Shown piece after piece: positions 1-6,971 of a stretch of 34,933 nucleotides of DNA (position 1 is its first letter; each line of letters opens with the position of its first letter). The stretch comes from UBA1367 sp040268355 (GTDB lineage: Bacteria > Actinomycetota > Coriobacteriia > Coriobacteriales > Atopobiaceae), in NCBI GenBank assembly GCA_040268355.1, contig JAWRIT010000028.1, positions 1 through 34,933 on the forward strand. Reading direction: 5' to 3'. The notes beneath the pieces were generated by a model. The model did no database searches. It was not told the origin of the DNA and was given only the letters and a program-made list of their open reading frames with translations. The position numbers and the translations under genes are program-made.

Positions 1-44
1 TGGGGTACCATAGTCACTCGTATGTATGGTGACGGAGGTATGCG

Positions 45-779
45 TTGGCTCAGACTAAGGTCAAGGAACGGGTTAAGACGACGGTCAAGTCCAACGTCGC
101 TCCCGATGTGCTCCAGGCGCAGCTCGATGGAACGGCCAAGCCTCCCGTCGGCACGTCGGACAATCCTTCAGACAAAGTCCTTACATTCGCTAATTTCATA
201 ACGCTCTGTCGACTGGCGCTCACCATCGCCTTTTTGGTGCTGTTCGTGAGCGGCACCAACCGAGGCCTGGCGCTCGTCTGCTACACCACGGCCGCCGTCA
301 CCGACTTCCTCGACGGTTGGGTCGCGCGGGCCACCCAGACGGTCAGCTGGTTCGGCAAGGTGAGCGACCCCGTCATGGACCGCGTGCTGCTCTTCACGGG
401 TGTGATCGGGCTGGTGCTGACCGGCGAGCTCCCGCTGTGGGTGGCCAGCTTCGTCATCGGACGCGACGTCGTGCTTCTGTGCGGATCGCTCTACCTGCAT
501 CGCTTCTGGAAGCGCCCCGTCGACGTCGTCTACATCGGCAAGGTCGCGACGGCCTTCTTCATGACGGGGTTCTGCCTGCTGCTGCTGAACGCCATCAACG
601 TCACCGGTCCGGTGCTCACCGACGCAAGCTGGCTCCCTGGCTTCAACGGCCAACTGACATCGGTGGGGATCTACTTCGTCTACGTGGCCGTCGTGCTCTC
701 TGCGATCACCGCGATCGTCTACATCCGTCAGGGTCTTGCGATCCGTGGCGAGGCCATCGCCTCACGCGAGGAGCGCTAG
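45..779 (+). CDS. CDP-alcohol phosphatidyltransferase (PgsA-like paralog)
   Basis: An integral membrane enzyme of 244 residues that transfers a phosphatidyl group from CDP-diacylglycerol to an alcohol. The complete family signature is visible: D87, D90, G91, A94, R95, G104, D108 and D112, spaced as in D-x2-DG-x2-AR-x8-G-x3-D-x3-D. Hydrophobic segments flank it, and the first ~45 residues form a polar extension. The start is TTG at 45, chosen because GGAGG at 34-38 lies 6 nt upstream; the ATG at 40 is in another frame. The stop is 3 nt before the carboxypeptidase ATG, so the two are probably co-expressed. A second family member lies at 23263-23865, in the usual actinobacterial pgsA position. 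This copy may therefore be a cardiolipin synthase or another head-group transferase; the acceptor alcohol cannot be read from sequence. The family call is firm, the substrate is not. Confidence 0.9.
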   Translation: MAQTKVKERVKTTVKSNVAPDVLQAQLDGTAKPPVGTSDNPSDKVLTFANFITLCRLALTIAFLVLFVSGTNRGLALVCYTTAAVTDFLDGWVARATQTVSWFGKVSDPVMDRVLLFTGVIGLVLTGELPLWVASFVIGRDVVLLCGSLYLHRFWKRPVDVVYIGKVATAFFMTGFCLLLLNAINVTGPVLTDASWLPGFNGQLTSVGIYFVYVAVVLSAITAIVYIRQGLAIRGEAIASREER

Positions 780-782
780 GCC

Positions 783-2270
783 ATGGTCAGGCGCACAGGC
801 ACAGACATCGGACTCATGCGGATTCTGCTTGTGGCAGTGGTGCTCGGGGCACTGGTGCTGCCGCTGGCGGGGACGACGAGCGCACAGGGTCAGCCGGCAG
901 GAATGCCCGAGGTGGTGGTGGAGGACAAGATGCCCTCCGATGAGGCGGACGGTGCCGACGCCTCTGCCGACGCAACCACGGGAACCGACGAGTCGACAGA
1001 CGATGCCGCGGACACGTCGAGCGACGGGTCCGCCGACACCGACGCCACTCCGACCGATGACGACGCGACCTCTGACGCCCCGGCTGACGATGAGCCTGCC
1101 GCAGACGATGCGCCCGGCACCGATGACACGGCAGACGCCGATGGGGCCGAGGACGAGTCGACTCAGGACGGATCAGGGTCGGCCGAGATCTCGACCGAGG
1201 CGATCGAGGGCGAGCCTACCATCACCGAGGCGACCGCGGTCGCCCTCATCGATGCCTTTGGCAACGTCGTGTACGAGCGCGGGGGAGAGGACACGCTGCC
1301 CCCGGCGTCCATCACCAAGGTGATGACCGCCATGGTCGCGTTGGACTCTGGCATCGCCCTGGACGAGCCCATCGCGTACGTGCCGGGCGAATACCCTGAG
1401 GACGCCCAGCTTGCCGGATACGTGGAGGGCGACACCCCGAGCTTTGGCGAGCTGCTCTCCGCCACGCTCATCTACTCCGCCAACGACGCCGCGGCCAATG
1501 TCGCCTATGCCGTCGCTGGGAGCAAGGAGGCCTTCGCCGAGCTCATGAACGCGAAGGCCGCCGAGCTGGGGCTGTCCCGCACGCACTTCATGAACCCCCA
1601 CGGGCTCGAGGAGGAGGGGCACTACTCGTGCGCCCTCGACCTGTGCACCATGGGGCGCTACGCTCTGGAACACTATCCCTTCATACGATCGGCCGTCATG
1701 AGCCGCTCGACGACGGTCGTCGCCGACGGCAAGACCATAACGCTGCCTTCGACCGACTCCCTCATGGACACCTACGCCGGCCTGCGGGGCATCAAGACGG
1801 GCAACACCCAGAGCGGCACGTCGTTCCTCTCGTCCGCGCGGCGTGACCGCGTGACCCTGTATGCCTGCGTGCTGTGCTGCGAGACCAGAGCGGGGCGCTT
1901 CGCCGACACCTCGGCTTTGCTCGACTGGGGCTTTGGGCTTTACGAGCAGCGGACGCTGGCCACAGACGGCCTGGTGACAGACGTCATGCCCTGGGCGGAC
2001 GGCTTCTGGCTGCGCCTGCCCGTCACGGCGGAGCGCGACGTCTCGGGCAGCGTGTTTTCTGGCGCCGGCGTCCAGACGACCATGGTTTCGACGGGATCGG
2101 GCATGTTCGCGCGGACCGACCTGCCACAGACGATCACCCTTTGGCGCCAGGGCAGGCGATACGTGTCCGGCGTCGTCTGCCGCACGGACGAGACCCCGCG
2201 TCGTGTCGGGGCGTGGAACCCCTTCGTGCTTCCGCTCTTCGAGGACACGGAAGGCCGTGATGCCGCGTGA
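783..2270 (+). CDS. D-alanyl-D-alanine carboxypeptidase (penicillin-binding protein, S11 family)
   Basis: A 495-residue extracytoplasmic peptidase that trims the terminal D-Ala from peptidoglycan stem peptides. All three active-site motifs are present: S176-I-T-K179, S232-A-N234 and K338-T-G340. Residues 11-35 form a signal peptide or membrane anchor. Residues ~45-140 are an unusual low-complexity linker made almost only of Asp, Ala, Thr, Ser, Glu and Pro, placed before the catalytic domain. The region after ~380 fits the C-terminal beta domain of DacF/PBP5-type enzymes. The ATG at 783 follows the previous stop by 3 nt, with GAGGAG at 768-773 as ribosome binding site, which suggests coupling. 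The 3' end overlaps the next gene in a GTGA arrangement. S11 family assignment is firm; the symbol (dacA, dacF or other) is not. Confidence 0.93.
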   Translation: MVRRTGTDIGLMRILLVAVVLGALVLPLAGTTSAQGQPAGMPEVVVEDKMPSDEADGADASADATTGTDESTDDAADTSSDGSADTDATPTDDDATSDAPADDEPAADDAPGTDDTADADGAEDESTQDGSGSAEISTEAIEGEPTITEATAVALIDAFGNVVYERGGEDTLPPASITKVMTAMVALDSGIALDEPIAYVPGEYPEDAQLAGYVEGDTPSFGELLSATLIYSANDAAANVAYAVAGSKEAFAELMNAKAAELGLSRTHFMNPHGLEEEGHYSCALDLCTMGRYALEHYPFIRSAVMSRSTTVVADGKTITLPSTDSLMDTYAGLRGIKTGNTQSGTSFLSSARRDRVTLYACVLCCETRAGRFADTSALLDWGFGLYEQRTLATDGLVTDVMPWADGFWLRLPVTAERDVSGSVFSGAGVQTTMVSTGSGMFARTDLPQTITLWRQGRRYVSGVVCRTDETPRRVGAWNPFVLPLFEDTEGRDAA

Positions 2271-3124
2271 CGCAGGCTGGATGGATGCAGGTCTCGGATG
2301 CCCCGCTCTACGAGGAGCATCTGCTGCTCGGTGGCCACTATGACGCGCTGGACGCACGCCTGGCGGCGCCGGTGCGCTATGGCGAGGCCGAGCAGGCTGG
2401 CGCGGCGGAGCGTCGTTGCGTCGTCGCGGACCTCTCCGGCATGCGGGCGCTGCTCGTGTCCGGCTCGGAAAGCGACTCGTTCGTCTCCGCCGCCTTCGCG
2501 TGTGAGCCGCTGGAGGTGGGGGAGTGCTCGCCCTCGGCCGTGCTGACCGGGGATGGCGCGGTGACGTCCATCCCGCTGCTGGCGCGCACAGGAGCGAAGG
2601 AGTTTCTGGCCTGGGACCCCACGCACCGCGCTGAGCTGCTGGAACCTTGGCTGGGATTTGTCGCGGACATAGAGCAGGAAGGCTTTAGGCCCTACGGGGG
2701 CGTTACGGTCGAGAACGTGAGCATGTCGTTGGTGCCGCTGCTGCTGTGGGGACAGGACGCTCCTGCGGTGTTGGCGGACTACGTGGCCACTGCCGAGACG
2801 CTGCCTGCCGCGGGCCAGGTGCGCGACGTGCGGCTCGATCGCATCGCATGCCTCGTCGCCCGTCCCGAGCTGGGAGAAGAGCCCTGTTACCTGCTGTTCG
2901 TCCCACCGACCGCAGTCCGCGTCCTGTGGCGCAGCCTTCTGTCGTTTCCCGTCGTGACGCCGGTGGGGACGACGTGGCTCAGGCAGGCCGCACGAGACCT
3001 CCTGCCCTGGCTTGATGACCTCCTGAGGCAGGACCGCCTGGTCCTTGCGGGCACGATCCTGAAGGCGTGGCGCCTCGCCCGCCCAGCTCAGGACTTTATC
3101 GGTGGTCGTGCGTTGGACGCCTAG
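2267..3124 (+). CDS. GcvT/YgfZ-fold protein, apparently non-catalytic
   Basis: A 285-residue protein whose first ~120 residues match the aminomethyltransferase (GcvT) folate-binding fold in pattern. An LYEEHLLLGGHYDALDAR stretch corresponds to the GcvT N-terminus, CVVADLSGMRALLVSG (51-66) to the G-L-F-D-V-S-H-M region, and AVLTGDGAVTSIPLL (91-105) to the strand that normally carries the catalytic Asp. Here that position reads T-S-I-P (100-103), so the conserved Asp pair is missing. At 285 residues it is shorter than GcvT (~365) and nearer the YgfZ group. The GTG at 2267 overlaps the TGA of the carboxypeptidase gene, implying translational coupling. No other glycine-cleavage gene is in the window. 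It may be a folate-binding or structural relative; the function is unknown. Fold assignment is moderate, as it rests on pattern reading only. Confidence 0.6.
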   Translation: MTQAGWMQVSDAPLYEEHLLLGGHYDALDARLAAPVRYGEAEQAGAAERRCVVADLSGMRALLVSGSESDSFVSAAFACEPLEVGECSPSAVLTGDGAVTSIPLLARTGAKEFLAWDPTHRAELLEPWLGFVADIEQEGFRPYGGVTVENVSMSLVPLLLWGQDAPAVLADYVATAETLPAAGQVRDVRLDRIACLVARPELGEEPCYLLFVPPTAVRVLWRSLLSFPVVTPVGTTWLRQAARDLLPWLDDLLRQDRLVLAGTILKAWRLARPAQDFIGGRALDA

Positions 3125-3166
3125 CCAGCGCACGGCACGCGCATGGCTTGAGAGAGGGGAGACCGC

Positions 3167-3547
3167 ATGAAGTACGCCATCAACGCGCCCGGCGCGCCTG
3201 AGTCGATCGGCCCCTATTCGCAAGGGACCACCGCCGGACGCCTCGTCTTTGCCTCCGGCCAGCTGCCCGTCGACGCTGCCCATCCGCACCATCTGGTGGA
3301 GGGAGGCATCGTCGAGCAGACCGAGCAGGTCATCCGCAACTGCCGCCTGCTGTTGGAGGCGGCGGGCTGCACGCTCGATGATGTGGCCCAGACCACGGTC
3401 TACCTTGCCGACATCTCGCTCATGCCCTTGATGAACGAGATCTATGGGCGTCACTTCACCATGCCCGCGCCCGCGCGGTCGGTCGTCGCCGTGAGTGGCC
3501 TTCCGATGGGGGCGCTCATCGAGATGGACTGCGTGGCATGCCGGTAG
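3167..3547 (+). CDS. ridA: RidA family enamine/imine deaminase
   Basis: A 126-residue cytosolic protein of the RidA/YjgF family, which hydrolyses reactive enamines and imines such as 2-aminoacrylate released by PLP enzymes. It has the family length and the hallmark regions: IGPYSQG near residues 14-20, SGQLPVD near 30-36, the PARSVV segment with the substrate-carboxylate-binding R104, and E119 in the C-terminal strand. The ATG at 3167 is preceded by a purine-rich GAGAGGGGAG ribosome binding site. It lies 42 nt after the GcvT-like gene in the same direction, with no clear terminator between. Nothing in the neighbourhood ties it to one PLP pathway, so a general housekeeping role is most likely. 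Confidence 0.93.
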   Translation: MKYAINAPGAPESIGPYSQGTTAGRLVFASGQLPVDAAHPHHLVEGGIVEQTEQVIRNCRLLLEAAGCTLDDVAQTTVYLADISLMPLMNEIYGRHFTMPAPARSVVAVSGLPMGALIEMDCVACR

Positions 3548-3588
3548 CGCTATCATAGGTCTGTACAACACATTCGATTGGAGCTCAT

Positions 3589-4014
3589 ATGCAGCCCAAC
3601 AACAACGCAATGGGATCGACCGAGATCTTCCGCATGCCCTCCGCTGACTCCACCGTCCCAGACCTGATGGGTGGGCAGCGGCCGTCGAACCCCACGCTGA
3701 CCATCGTCAAGGGGCCCCAGACGGGTTCGGTCTTCGAACTCACCACCAACGAGATCTCGCTGGGACGCGAGCCGTCGAACAGCGTGTTTCTCAACGACAT
3801 GACCGTCTCGCGCCATCATGCGCGCATCGACCTGTCCGGCATGGAGTCCGGCTTTGCCACCATCGAGGACCTCGGATCGCTCAACGGCACCTGGGTCGAC
3901 GGCGCCATCGTGAACAAGGCCATGCTCAAGGATGGCTCCACCGTGCAGATCGGCACCTTCCGCATGGTGTTCCACGCCAATCGCCGTCCCATCAGGATCG
4001 AGACGGGGGCATAG
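3589..4014 (+). CDS. FHA-domain protein, GarA/OdhI-like
   Basis: A 141-residue cytosolic phosphothreonine-binding protein. The FHA domain spans about residues 36-130, with the ligand-binding residues G59-R60, S74-R75-H76-H77 and S97..N99-G100-T101. The N-terminal tail contains S10-T11-E-I-F-R15. This resembles the phosphorylatable TTSVFR motif of mycobacterial GarA and corynebacterial OdhI, with T11 at the position of the PknB target. In those proteins the phosphorylated tail folds back onto the FHA domain and stops inhibition of 2-oxoglutarate dehydrogenase. The next gene is a MerR regulator, as in the corynebacterial odhI-ftsR pair. The ATG at 3589 follows a TGGAG site at 3579-3583. Domain call is firm; the GarA/OdhI relationship is inference from tail plus context. 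Confidence 0.85.
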   Translation: MQPNNNAMGSTEIFRMPSADSTVPDLMGGQRPSNPTLTIVKGPQTGSVFELTTNEISLGREPSNSVFLNDMTVSRHHARIDLSGMESGFATIEDLGSLNGTWVDGAIVNKAMLKDGSTVQIGTFRMVFHANRRPIRIETGA

Positions 4015-4019
4015 GGTCC

Positions 4020-4790
4020 ATGCCAGATGCCGGCTACCTCACCATCGGCAAGGTCGTCAAACGACTCCAACAGCGCTATCCGGACCTCTCGGTCTCGAAG
4101 GTTCGCTATCTCGAGGACGAGGGTCTGCTGAATCCCGCGCGCACGCCCGGAGGCTACCGGCTCTACTCCCAAGCCGACATCAATCGTCTTGAGACCATAC
4201 TGCACCTGCAGAAGACGCGCTTCTTGCCCCTGCAGGTCATCAAGGAGGAGCTCGAGCGCGGCGAGACGGCCGGGCCGGGCGGGGGATCCTCGCGCTCGCA
4301 GGCGCTGCCACCGGGAGTGGCGCAGCAGGACGACGAGGAGACGACCAACCGCCTGCACCCGATCGACCGCATGCCCGAGCTGGCCGGTGCGCCCGTGAGC
4401 TTCGTGCGCCAACTGAGCGAGGTGGACATCATCACGCTCAAGCGCTCGCCGCATGGGCGCGATCTGGTTGACGGGCGCGACCTTGCGCTCATCCGGATAT
4501 GTCACGAGCTGAGCCGCTTTGGCATCGGCCCGCGCAACCTTCGCCAGTATGTGACGGCCGCCAATCGCGAGAGCGCGATGTTCGAGCAGGCGCTGGTGGT
4601 CTTTGCGCGCAAGGGTGGGGGAGTCGAGGCCGAGCTGACCAACGAGCGCCGGGAGCGCTTCACACAGGCGTGCGACGAGATGCTCGCGCTCACCAACCAG
4701 GTCCGCGACGCCCTCATCATGCGGCAGATTCGCAGCACTTTCAAGGAGATGGACGGGGAGCAGGATGACACCCGTTCGGACAGGGACTAG
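4020..4790 (+). CDS. MerR-family transcriptional regulator, FtsR-like
   Basis: A 256-residue DNA-binding protein. The N-terminal MerR winged helix-turn-helix covers about residues 5-80, with SVSKVRYLEDEGLLNP and RTPGGYRLY as the typical recognition helix and wing. A Gly/Ser/Gln linker (~82-105) leads to a C-terminal region (~120-245) of alpha-helical character. That region has no effector-binding Cys cluster, so it is not a metal sensor. The start lies 5 nt after the FHA gene stop. An FHA gene followed by this kind of MerR gene matches the actinobacterial odhI/garA-ftsR arrangement. In Corynebacterium, FtsR activates ftsZ expression. A division-gene target here is therefore plausible but not shown. 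MerR family is firm. Confidence 0.82.
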   Translation: MPDAGYLTIGKVVKRLQQRYPDLSVSKVRYLEDEGLLNPARTPGGYRLYSQADINRLETILHLQKTRFLPLQVIKEELERGETAGPGGGSSRSQALPPGVAQQDDEETTNRLHPIDRMPELAGAPVSFVRQLSEVDIITLKRSPHGRDLVDGRDLALIRICHELSRFGIGPRNLRQYVTAANRESAMFEQALVVFARKGGGVEAELTNERRERFTQACDEMLALTNQVRDALIMRQIRSTFKEMDGEQDDTRSDRD

Positions 4791-4813
4791 GTACTTAGGG
4801 AAAGGGAACTGCC

Positions 4814-5347
4814 TTGGCGAACTACGACTACGAGAGCCTCGTCGTTGACATCCCCGACTACCCGGAGCCCGGCGTCGTCTTCAAGGACATCACGCCGCTC
4901 ATCGGGAGCCCGCGGGGCTTTGCCGCGGCCATCGACGAGATAGCCGAGCACTTCATGGGCAAGGGCATCACCAAGATCGTCGGCGCGGAGGCGCGCGGCT
5001 TTCTCGTTGGGGCGCCCGTCGCCTACCGGCTTGGCTGTGGCTTCGTGCCCGCCCGCAAGCCCGGCAAGCTGCCGCGCGACGTGCACAGCGAGTCCTACGC
5101 GCTCGAGTACGGCACCGACGAGCTGCAGATCCACAAGGACGCCCTCGATGGCGACGACCGGGTGCTGGTGGTCGACGACCTGGTGGCAACGGGTGGCACC
5201 GCCGTCGCCTGCGCCAAGATCATCGAGAAGGCGGGCGCGGACTTCATGGGCTTCGCCTTCCTCATGGAGCTCTCGTTCCTCAAGCCGCGCGACATCATCG
5301 GCAAGGAGTTCGACCAGGAGGTCTTCAGCCTCTTCCAGATTCGCTAG
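4814..5347 (+). CDS. apt: Adenine phosphoribosyltransferase
   Basis: A 177-residue cytosolic enzyme that makes AMP from adenine and PRPP in purine salvage. The PRPP-binding motif VLVVDDLVATGGTA is at residues 117-130. The N-terminal IPDYPEPGVVFKDITPL segment (13-29) and the GAEARGF loop (58-63) are typical of Apt. Length is normal for the family. The start is TTG at 4814, supported by an AAAGGG site about 7 nt upstream and by agreement with the family N-terminus. It is the last gene of the left-hand cluster, 23 nt after the MerR gene. In many Firmicutes apt sits near relA or recJ; neither is visible here. Confidence 0.95.
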   Translation: MANYDYESLVVDIPDYPEPGVVFKDITPLIGSPRGFAAAIDEIAEHFMGKGITKIVGAEARGFLVGAPVAYRLGCGFVPARKPGKLPRDVHSESYALEYGTDELQIHKDALDGDDRVLVVDDLVATGGTAVACAKIIEKAGADFMGFAFLMELSFLKPRDIIGKEFDQEVFSLFQIR

Positions 5348-5397
5348 CCAAAGGCTGGAAGGATGCCCGCCCGCCCCTTGGCGCATGCGTTCACTGT

Positions 5398-5524
5398 CGG
5401 TTGACCCATGTGCGGGCTCAGTCAAATGGGTGCTCCTTCTCGTGGTCCGCAATCGTACGTATATGGTTGAGTTTGCATAGCGAGAGGGGAGCGTTCGGCT
5501 GTGCCCGCACGTCAACCGGGTTTT
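5398..5524 (+). other. Nested inverted repeat, candidate structured RNA or terminator
   Basis: CGGTTGAC (5398-5405) plus GTGCGGGC (5410-5417) pair with GCCCGCAC (5503-5510) plus GTCAACCG (5511-5518). This gives 16 bp broken only by a 4-nt bulge on the left side. A second stem is nested inside: GCTCCTTCTCG (5432-5442) against CGAGAGGGGAGC (5481-5492), with one offset. The 3' arm runs directly into GGTTTT (5519-5524). The element lies between apt and the NlpC/P60 gene, ending about 100 nt before the latter's ATG. It could be a leader RNA ending in a terminator, or a long 3' structure for the apt transcript. It does not match the ydaO, cobalamin or c-di-GMP motifs as I remember them. Confidence 0.4.
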
Positions 5525-5562
5525 CACGATTGTTGGCATAGCGTGCCCATTGTATGAACTGC

Positions 5563-5591
5563 CTGGAAATCCAATCTGAGGGAACTAGAAT
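5563..5591 (+). promoter_or_regulatory. Possible promoter for the NlpC/P60 gene
   Basis: TAGAAT at 5586-5591 is a good -10 match, with CTGGAA at 5563-5568 as a weak -35 after a 17-nt spacer. The start codon is 34 nt beyond. It is downstream of the nested repeat, so use of this promoter would make the repeat part of the apt transcript instead. Confidence 0.25.
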
Positions 5592-5624
5592 GGCAGGAAC
5601 CGTCCAGACGGAAGGATTTTACCT

Positions 5625-6833
5625 ATGAAGGTTATGAATCGTGCGGTTTCTGCTGGTCTGGCGTTCGCGCTCGCGTTCGGCACGTGCCTGCCCGTGGCCG
5701 TCGCCTCACCCCAGACCGAGCTCGCAGCGGCCTCACAACAGCTCGAGCAGCTTGGTGGCGAGCTCTCCTCCATTCAGGAGGACCTTGCAGCTCAGACGGC
5801 AGATCTGGAGGCCACGAGCTACCAGATAGGGGAGAAGCAGGAGCAGATCGAACAGACCAGCGCAGAGCTTGAGGAAGCCAAGCAGGTGCTTGGCGGGCGC
5901 ATGCGCAGCTCGTACAAGACTGGCCCGTCCTCGCTCGTCGACGTGCTGCTGGGCTCCGCGAGTCTCGATGACGTCGTGAGCCGCATCTACTACATGGACA
6001 AGGTCGCCACAAGCGATGCCGAGTCCATCGCTGCCGTGCGGATGCTCGAGGAGCGCCTGACCACCGAGAAGGCCGATCTGGAGCAAACCGAGCAGAACCA
6101 GCAGGCTGCGGTGGCGGAGCTGCAGGGGCAGGTCGACACCTATACGGAGAAGGTGGCGGAGGCACAGCGCTACTACAACTCGCTGGACGCCGAGGTCCAG
6201 AGGCTTCTTGCGGAGCAGCAGGCCGCCGAGGAGAACGCTCGGATCGAGGCGGCCGTTGCCGCTGCGGAGCAGAACGAGCAGGACCAGTCGTCCGACACCC
6301 CGCAGGAAGAGTCAAACCAGACCGAGGAGTCGGGCGACCGGGACGACAGCTCGGGTTCGCAGCAGACGCCCACGACCACGACCCCGTCCACCACGACCGA
6401 TGACTCGAATGATGGTGGCGCCGCGCCATCGAACAACACGAACACCAACACGAACCCGAGCAGCACCCCGAGCACCAGCAGCCCGTCGAAGAACGTTCCT
6501 TCTGGCGGCGGTCTGAGTTCCGCGTACGCCGCCATCGGCTGCCCCTATGTGTGGGGAGCCACGGGTCCCAGCTCGTTCGACTGCTCCGGCCTGATCTGCT
6601 ACTGCTATGGGTACGCGCGCGGACGCACCACGTACTCCATGATTGCCTCGCTGAAGGCAGATGGCAGCTGGAAGACGAGCATGAGCCAGCTGTCTGTTGG
6701 CGACCTTGTCTTTACCAGCGAAGGTCACGTGGGCATCTACGTTGGTGGCGGCCAGATGATCCACGCACCCTCGCCTGGCCGCACCGTCGAGCAGGCCAGC
6801 GTGTACGCGTTCATTGGCGGCGGCACCTACTAG
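5625..6833 (+). CDS. Secreted NlpC/P60 peptidoglycan hydrolase with coiled-coil N-terminus
   Basis: A 402-residue exported protein. Residues 1-28 form a signal peptide. Residues ~30-110 and ~140-215 are heptad-rich coiled coil (Ala/Glu/Gln/Leu) of the PcsB/RipA type. Residues ~217-295 are a low-complexity Gln/Ser/Thr/Asn/Pro linker. The C-terminal NlpC/P60 domain (~296-402) has the catalytic C320 in FDCSGL, H368 in GHVGIY and H380 in MIHAPS. Such enzymes cut the D-Glu to diamino-acid bond in peptidoglycan and often act in daughter-cell separation, with the coiled coil binding an FtsX-type activator. The ATG at 5625 has GGAAGGA at 5610-5616, which favours it over the ATG at 5634. It is flanked by the nested repeat upstream and a strong terminator downstream, so it is probably monocistronic. 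Confidence 0.93.
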   Translation: MKVMNRAVSAGLAFALAFGTCLPVAVASPQTELAAASQQLEQLGGELSSIQEDLAAQTADLEATSYQIGEKQEQIEQTSAELEEAKQVLGGRMRSSYKTGPSSLVDVLLGSASLDDVVSRIYYMDKVATSDAESIAAVRMLEERLTTEKADLEQTEQNQQAAVAELQGQVDTYTEKVAEAQRYYNSLDAEVQRLLAEQQAAEENARIEAAVAAAEQNEQDQSSDTPQEESNQTEESGDRDDSSGSQQTPTTTTPSTTTDDSNDGGAAPSNNTNTNTNPSSTPSTSSPSKNVPSGGGLSSAYAAIGCPYVWGATGPSSFDCSGLICYCYGYARGRTTYSMIASLKADGSWKTSMSQLSVGDLVFTSEGHVGIYVGGGQMIHAPSPGRTVEQASVYAFIGGGTY

Positions 6834-6862
6834 ACGAGTTCTTCACAAGCCATGCCTACACT

Positions 6863-6905
6863 TGCGGAGGCGTCCCTGGAAGGGGGCGTCTCCGCACGTT
6901 TGTGT
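6863..6905 (+). terminator. Rho-independent terminator after the NlpC/P60 gene
   Basis: TGCGGAGGCGTCCC (6863-6876) pairs with 6883-6896 over 14 positions, including two G-T wobbles, around a 6-nt loop. ACGTTTGTGT follows. The stem lies just inside the longest possible ClC reading frame, which argues that the ClC gene starts further downstream. Confidence 0.7.
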
Positions 6906-6971
6906 GGACGCACCATATGGAGTCGGCATCAGGCAGGGTGGGCCATGGCAATCGCATCGCAGGGGGACAGG

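Noticed and set aside
3528..3556. Promoter in front of the FHA gene (TATCAT at 3551-3556)
   Set aside because: No acceptable -35 at a normal distance, and the gene can be read from the upstream cluster.
5346..5356. Terminator directly after apt (AGCC-AAA-GGCT)
   Set aside because: A 4-bp stem with no T-run; the longer nested repeat downstream is the better candidate.
6852..6971. Longer N-terminus for the ClC protein
   Set aside because: The extra codons cover the terminator hairpin at 6863-6905, and the better ribosome binding site is before 6972.
6906..6971. Fluoride riboswitch in front of the ClC gene
   Set aside because: Only 66 nt separate the terminator from the start, no crcB-type core is visible, and the protein has the chloride-type GREGP motif.
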